From: CALCZU01 sp964396165
GTDB lineage: Bacteria > Bdellovibrionota > FAC87 > UBA2466
DNA: 64,000 nucleotides
Direction of reading: 5' to 3'
NCBI GenBank assembly: GCA_964396165.1
Contig: CAYNEF010000008.1
Location: 21,747-85,746 of the forward strand
Positions 60,056 through 64,000 of this stretch are shown here, in pieces (positions within the stretch are counted from its first letter, which is position 1; each line of letters starts with the position of its first letter). A program made the position numbers and the translations under genes. The notes below the pieces were generated by a model that saw only the letters and a list, made by a program, of their open reading frames with translations, did no database searches and was not told the DNA's origin.

Positions 60056-61558
60056 TTAGTGTCGAAAATGACGCTGTCCAGTAAAGAACATGGAAATCCC
60101 AAGTTCATTACATGCTTGGATGACCTCACCATCGCGTTGTGACCCACCGGGTTGAACGATGGCTGCTATCTCTTTGCCTTTCAAAAGATCAATATTGTCT
60201 CGGAAAGGGAAAAAAGCGTCGGAAGCGAGTACTGCTCCCCGACTCTCGGAACCTGCTCTTTTTAAGGCAATTTCAACTGCATCTACGCGACTCATTTGCC
60301 CGGCACCCACACCCAAAGTTCTTCCATTTTTGGCAATGACGATTGCGTTGGATCTTACGTGCTTCGAAACGAGCCACGCAAAAACTAAATCTTTTTCGAC
60401 CTCTTTGGTCACCGATTTTTCGCTTGTGACTTTCTCAAGCTTAGAAGGCACACCCGCATCGTCTTGCGATTGCACTAGAAAACCACCCATACTGGATCTG
60501 ATTTCAAAAGGTTGAAACACAGGTTTTGCCCAGCGGATAATGCGCAAATTCTTTTTCTTCGAAAAAGTTTCTAAAGAAGCGGCATCAAAATCGGGCGCGA
60601 CAATCACTTCAAAAAAATGTTGCGAGAGAAGTTCTGAAGTCTCTGCGTCGACTTTTTTGTTGAAAGAAACGATTCCACCGAATGCAGATTTCGGATCGCA
60701 ATTAAGCGCTGCCGTGTAAACTTCAGACAAGCTGCCGTCGAAAGAAGCGACTCCACAGGGGTTATTGTGTTTGATAATCGCAACAGCACTTTGAGAAAAT
60801 TCTGCTGTCAATCTACAGGCTGCTTCACAATCGAGTAAATTGTTATAAGAGAGTTCTTTCCCTTGAATCGTTTCCCAGTCTGCTTTTCCACACCACGCAG
60901 CTTTTTGGTGTGGGTTTTCGCCATAGCGAAGAGGTGTTTGCAAAGACAAGTCGATACTTTTTGGAAGTGCGGATTCCCTCCAGGCGTTTGCTACCATCGC
61001 GTCGTAGCGGCTTGTGCGTTCAAACGTGAGCGCCGCCATTTTTTTTCTAAACTCGTAACTGGTTCCCTGGTATTTTTTTAATTCTTCCGCAAGTTCTGCA
61101 TAATCTTGTGGGTCAGAAGCCACGGTGACATGCCAGTGGTTTTTGGCACTGGCTCGAATCATCGATGGCCCACCGATATCAATAAACTGGGATTGTTCTT
61201 TGGGAGATTCGTTTAAGTGATCCCAAAAAGGGTAGAGATTGACGATTACTAAATCAAAAAGAGGAATCTGGTATTGTTCTACTTGCTTTAAATCTTCAGG
61301 CTCTTCGCGGCGGGCGAGAATTCCACCAAAAACTTTTGGATGCAATGTTTTGACGCGACCGGCAAGCATTTCGGGGAACTGGGTAACCTCGTCAATTTGA
61401 GTAACTTTTAACCCCAATCCTTCAAGATGCTTTGCTGTCCCACCTGTAGAGTAGACCTGGACGTTCATGCTTTTTAAAAGCGGGGCAAGTGTATCAAGAC
61501 CCGTTTTGTCCCAGACACTGACTAATACCTTCTTTATTGGATTTACTGACGTGTGCAT
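60056..61558 (-). CDS. purH: Bifunctional AICAR transformylase/IMP cyclohydrolase PurH
   Basis: PurH (500 aa), last two steps of IMP synthesis. N-terminal cyclohydrolase: 'LVSVWDKTGLDTLAPLLK', 'STGGTAKHLEG', 'MLAGRVKTLHPKVFGGILAR'. C-terminal transformylase: 'LRYGENPHQKAAWCGK', 'AIIKHNNPCGVASF' with the catalytic Lys-His, 'ASDAFFPFRDNIDLL' and 'IVQPGGSQRDGEVIQACNEL', ending 'FFTGQRHFRH'. AAAGGATC precedes the ATG. Upstream of the GYF/TPR gene and purD on the same strand. Confidence 0.96.
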   Translation of the reverse strand: MHTSVNPIKKVLVSVWDKTGLDTLAPLLKSMNVQVYSTGGTAKHLEGLGLKVTQIDEVTQFPEMLAGRVKTLHPKVFGGILARREEPEDLKQVEQYQIPLFDLVIVNLYPFWDHLNESPKEQSQFIDIGGPSMIRASAKNHWHVTVASDPQDYAELAEELKKYQGTSYEFRKKMAALTFERTSRYDAMVANAWRESALPKSIDLSLQTPLRYGENPHQKAAWCGKADWETIQGKELSYNNLLDCEAACRLTAEFSQSAVAIIKHNNPCGVASFDGSLSEVYTAALNCDPKSAFGGIVSFNKKVDAETSELLSQHFFEVIVAPDFDAASLETFSKKKNLRIIRWAKPVFQPFEIRSSMGGFLVQSQDDAGVPSKLEKVTSEKSVTKEVEKDLVFAWLVSKHVRSNAIVIAKNGRTLGVGAGQMSRVDAVEIALKRAGSESRGAVLASDAFFPFRDNIDLLKGKEIAAIVQPGGSQRDGEVIQACNELGISMFFTGQRHFRH

Positions 61559-61588
61559 ATAAAGTAGATCCTTTCAGATGTGGCCCTT

Positions 61589-61617
61589 TTGCCAAGGATT
61601 GGCTCGTAATATAGAGT
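61589..61617 (+). promoter_or_regulatory. Possible promoter of the CBS gene
   Basis: TTGCCA (61589-61594) and TAGAGT (61612-61617) are 17 bp apart in the 105-bp divergent gap between purH and the cystathionine beta-synthase gene. A moderate match only. Confidence 0.35.
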
Positions 61618-61663
61618 AAATTGGTTGGCCGTCAACATCTTGATCTCATGGGAGCTTTGCACT

Positions 61664-63040
61664 ATGTCGCAATTTAAAGAAAATATTCTCGAAGCAATTG
61701 GAAACACTCCACTTGTAAAATTAAACCGCGTCTCTAAAGGAGTAGGCGGGGAACTTTATGCTAAATGTGAATTTTTAAATCCAGGTGGATCTATCAAAGA
61801 CAGAATTGGCCGTCATATGATTGAAATGGCGGAAAAAGAAGGAAAGTTGCAGCCAGGCGGAACGATCGTGGAAGCAACTTCCGGAAACACCGGAATGGGG
61901 CTTGCGATTACTGCCGCCATTAAAGGATACAAAACCGTTTTTGTGATGCCCGATAAAATGTCCGAAGAAAAAAGACAAAACTTAAGGGCTTTCGGCGCTA
62001 AAGTGGTGATGACGCCTACGGGAGTAGAAGCTTCCTCTCCTTATTCTCATTACAGCACTGCTGCACGGATTGCGAAAGAAACGCCTCACGCATTTTTCAC
62101 AAACCAATATTCTAATTTACACAACAGAGAGACACATTATCTGACTACCGGACCAGAAATCTGGGAGCAGACTGGTGGGGACTTTGATACGATCGTGATT
62201 GGGATGGGAACGTGCGGTACCATTTCAGGAATCGGAAAATTCTTAAAAGAGAAAAAACCCTCGATTAAAGTGATCGGCGTGGATCCAAAAGGTTCTATCT
62301 TGAAAGAACTTTTCGAAACAGGAAAACACGCACCTGCTGTCAGTTATAAGATCGAAGGCATTGGGGAAGATATCAAACCCGAAAACTGCGATTTTTCTGT
62401 CGTAGATCAAATTATCCGGGTCGAAGACAAAGAATCCTTTTTGATGACGCGTTCTCTTCTTGCTAAAGAAGGGATCTTCTGCGGAACTTCTTCAGGCAGT
62501 GCGGTTGTGGGTGCTTTAAGATACATGTCACAACTGAAAAAACCAGAAAAAGTGATTGTGATTCTTCCTGACTCGGGAAATCGGTATTTAAGCAAGACGT
62601 TTAACGACGCTTGGATGATTGAAAATTCTTATTTAGAAAAATCGCACGAAACAACTATTCGCGACATGATCAATATTTTGCACAAAGTGACAAACGTCGT
62701 TGCTGCAAAGACTACTGATAAAGTAGAGACAGTTGTAAAGATCATGCGAGAAGAGGGCGTGTCTCAACTACCTGTGCTTTCCGGTACTGAAGTGAAAGGC
62801 GTTATTGCAGAAATGGCGCTTTTGCGACCTCTCATATCCGGCGAAGTAAAAGCCACCGACTCCATCGAAAAATTGATGGATAATAATTACTCGCTTGTCG
62901 AAGAAAATGATCCGATGACCAGACTGAACGATATTTTTACCAGCGGTAAAGTGGCATTTGTGATGGAAGGTGGAAAAGTAAAACACATCCTGACAAAAAT
63001 CGATTTGATCAGTTACTTAAGCGTGCAATCCGGAGGATGA
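61664..63040 (+). CDS. Cystathionine beta-synthase with CBS domains
   Basis: A 458-aa PLP enzyme joining serine and homocysteine to cystathionine (first step of reverse transsulfuration). The PLP Lys is in 'FLNPGGSIKDRIGRHMIEMA', 'EATSGNTGMGLAITAAIKGY' binds the cofactor phosphate/substrate, and 'GMGTCGTISGIGKFLKEKKP' the phosphate. A C-terminal pair of CBS domains (~335-455) as in eukaryotic and some bacterial CBS suggests allosteric control; a plain cysteine synthase would lack it. No N-terminal heme domain. ATG 61664 has GGGAG upstream. The gamma-lyase gene follows one base later. Confidence 0.92.
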   Translation: MSQFKENILEAIGNTPLVKLNRVSKGVGGELYAKCEFLNPGGSIKDRIGRHMIEMAEKEGKLQPGGTIVEATSGNTGMGLAITAAIKGYKTVFVMPDKMSEEKRQNLRAFGAKVVMTPTGVEASSPYSHYSTAARIAKETPHAFFTNQYSNLHNRETHYLTTGPEIWEQTGGDFDTIVIGMGTCGTISGIGKFLKEKKPSIKVIGVDPKGSILKELFETGKHAPAVSYKIEGIGEDIKPENCDFSVVDQIIRVEDKESFLMTRSLLAKEGIFCGTSSGSAVVGALRYMSQLKKPEKVIVILPDSGNRYLSKTFNDAWMIENSYLEKSHETTIRDMINILHKVTNVVAAKTTDKVETVVKIMREEGVSQLPVLSGTEVKGVIAEMALLRPLISGEVKATDSIEKLMDNNYSLVEENDPMTRLNDIFTSGKVAFVMEGGKVKHILTKIDLISYLSVQSGG

Positions 63041-63041
63041 A

Positions 63042-64000
63042 GTGGCAAAAGATACTAAATTACGTTTTGAAACGTTAACGGTACACGGGGGAGTTTCTCC
63101 CGAACCTACAACGGGCGCTATTATGACGCCCATCTTTGCCACAAGCACCTATGTGCAAGCTTCTCCCGGCGTGCACAAAGGGTACGATTATTCGCGCACA
63201 AAAAATCCTACAAGAACAGCACTGGAAGATTCTTTCGCGATTTTAGAGGGGGCAAATCATGGATTTGCTTTTGCGTCTGGTTGTGCAGCAGCTGATGCAT
63301 TGATGCATCTTTTAGAAACAGGCGATCATGTCGTTTCTGTTGATGACGTCTATGGTGGCACTAGTCGACTCTTTAGAACTGTATGGGCAAGACATGGAGT
63401 ACAGACGACCTTCGCAGATTTAACAGCAGAGCCTGTGGAAAAATTTATCACGCCAAAAACAAAAATGATTTGGATTGAAACGCCGACAAATCCAATGCTC
63501 AAAGTAATCGACATTGAAAAAGTGGCTAAAGCAGTGGCAAAAATGAATCCCAAGCCACTGGTGGTAGTAGACAATACGTTTGCGACTCCCTTTTGCCAAA
63601 GTCCGTTTCAATGGGGTGCTGATGTTGTTCTTCATTCTACGACAAAATACATCAATGGCCACAGTGACTGCGTTGGTGGGGCGTTGATGGTAAGAGATGG
63701 AGAACTAGCAAAACGGATTCACCATGTGCAGAACTCTGCTGGCGCCATTCAGGGTGCTTTTGAATCCTGGTTAGTGCTACGAGGGATCAAAACGCTTGCC
63801 GTGCGCATGCAACGCCATGATGAAAATGGTCGCACGATTGCGAAGTTTTTAGAAGCGCATCCCAGAGTGGAGCGAGTGATTTACCCTGGACTTGAGTCGC
63901 ACCCACAGTATGCGACGGCAAAAAAACAAATGCGCGCATTTGGCGGGATGCTGACCTTTTTCTTAAAGGGCGGCATTGGAGAAGCGAGAAAGTTTTTAGA
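63042..64000 (+). CDS. Cystathionine gamma-lyase/synthase (partial, runs off end)
   Basis: Start of a Cys/Met metabolism PLP-dependent enzyme, open to the window edge (320 codons seen). It begins at GTG 63042, five bases after GGAGG at the end of the CBS gene. Family landmarks: 'GYDYSRTKNPTRTALEDSFA', 'FAFASGCAAADALMHLL', 'WIETPTNPMLKVIDIE', 'VVDNTFATPFCQSPFQWGAD' and the PLP Lys in 'HSTTKYINGHSDCVGG'. The neighbouring cystathionine beta-synthase favours gamma-lyase (cystathionine to cysteine) over gamma-synthase, but sequence alone does not decide. Confidence 0.9.
   Translation, partial: MAKDTKLRFETLTVHGGVSPEPTTGAIMTPIFATSTYVQASPGVHKGYDYSRTKNPTRTALEDSFAILEGANHGFAFASGCAAADALMHLLETGDHVVSVDDVYGGTSRLFRTVWARHGVQTTFADLTAEPVEKFITPKTKMIWIETPTNPMLKVIDIEKVAKAVAKMNPKPLVVVDNTFATPFCQSPFQWGADVVLHSTTKYINGHSDCVGGALMVRDGELAKRIHHVQNSAGAIQGAFESWLVLRGIKTLAVRMQRHDENGRTIAKFLEAHPRVERVIYPGLESHPQYATAKKQMRAFGGMLTFFLKGGIGEARKFL

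Overview
The window looks like a chromosomal segment of a free-living Gram-negative bacterium, most likely from the Bdellovibrionota or a related former deltaproteobacterial lineage. That placement is an inference. It rests on TolC/RND export, TonB and many signal-peptide proteins (an outer membrane), on phosphatidylserine synthase plus decarboxylase, and on a cysteine-rich small protein family I associate with deltaproteobacteria. There are no rRNA genes, CRISPR arrays, transposases, integrases or phage genes. Genes are packed tightly, and many convergent pairs abut or overlap. One 100-N gap (57354-57453) is flanked by the same 55 bp on both sides, so this is a draft assembly and the break in purD is artificial.

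Layout. 0-7.4 kb: an ABC1/UbiB kinase-like protein, a membrane-tethered degenerate receiver domain, a secreted TPR protein, an M48-like protein that has lost its zinc site and is coupled to a ZIP metal transporter, and a pair of MaoC-type dehydratases. 7.4-16.5 kb: an unknown protein, then kal-like/purM/purN, rplS-rnhB, a secreted M14 carboxypeptidase, YraN-like nuclease, a STAS protein, rsmI, an HNH nuclease, thioredoxin and tRNA-Val(GAC). 16.5-28.4 kb: a cyclase divergent from a FecR-domain protein, a NodIJ-like ABC exporter, a GNAT enzyme, a perfect 36-bp inverted repeat, a TlpA-like protein, a glycerophosphodiesterase, queF, an aquaglyceroporin and a D-lactate dehydrogenase-like enzyme. 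28.3-40.4 kb: a YfhO-like membrane protein, ftsH, a small acidic protein, psd-pssA-asd-truA, a TonB-like protein, a Cys-cluster protein, a yeast-type cytosine deaminase, an AI-2E family protein and rplM-rpsI.

40.5-45.5 kb: five coupled genes for exported proteins of unknown function, including two distant paralogues. This is the best candidate here for an undescribed system. 45.6-64 kb: a zinc-ribbon protein, the fadI-fadJ beta-oxidation operon, a 4-helix-bundle sensor-like protein, an RND pump with TolC but no adaptor, a DUF1015 protein, purD, a GYF/TPR membrane protein, purH, and a cystathionine beta-synthase / gamma-lyase pair running off the window end.

How the genes fit together. Purine synthesis is represented by purM, purN, purD and purH in two clusters. 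Fatty-acid or acyl-CoA chemistry is represented by the MaoC pair, the Kal-like hotdog enzyme and FadIJ. Phospholipid handling includes PssA, Psd and the glycerophosphodiesterase, with a glycerol channel nearby. The CBS/CGL pair implies cysteine production from homocysteine by reverse transsulfuration. Several exported proteins remain without any recognised function.
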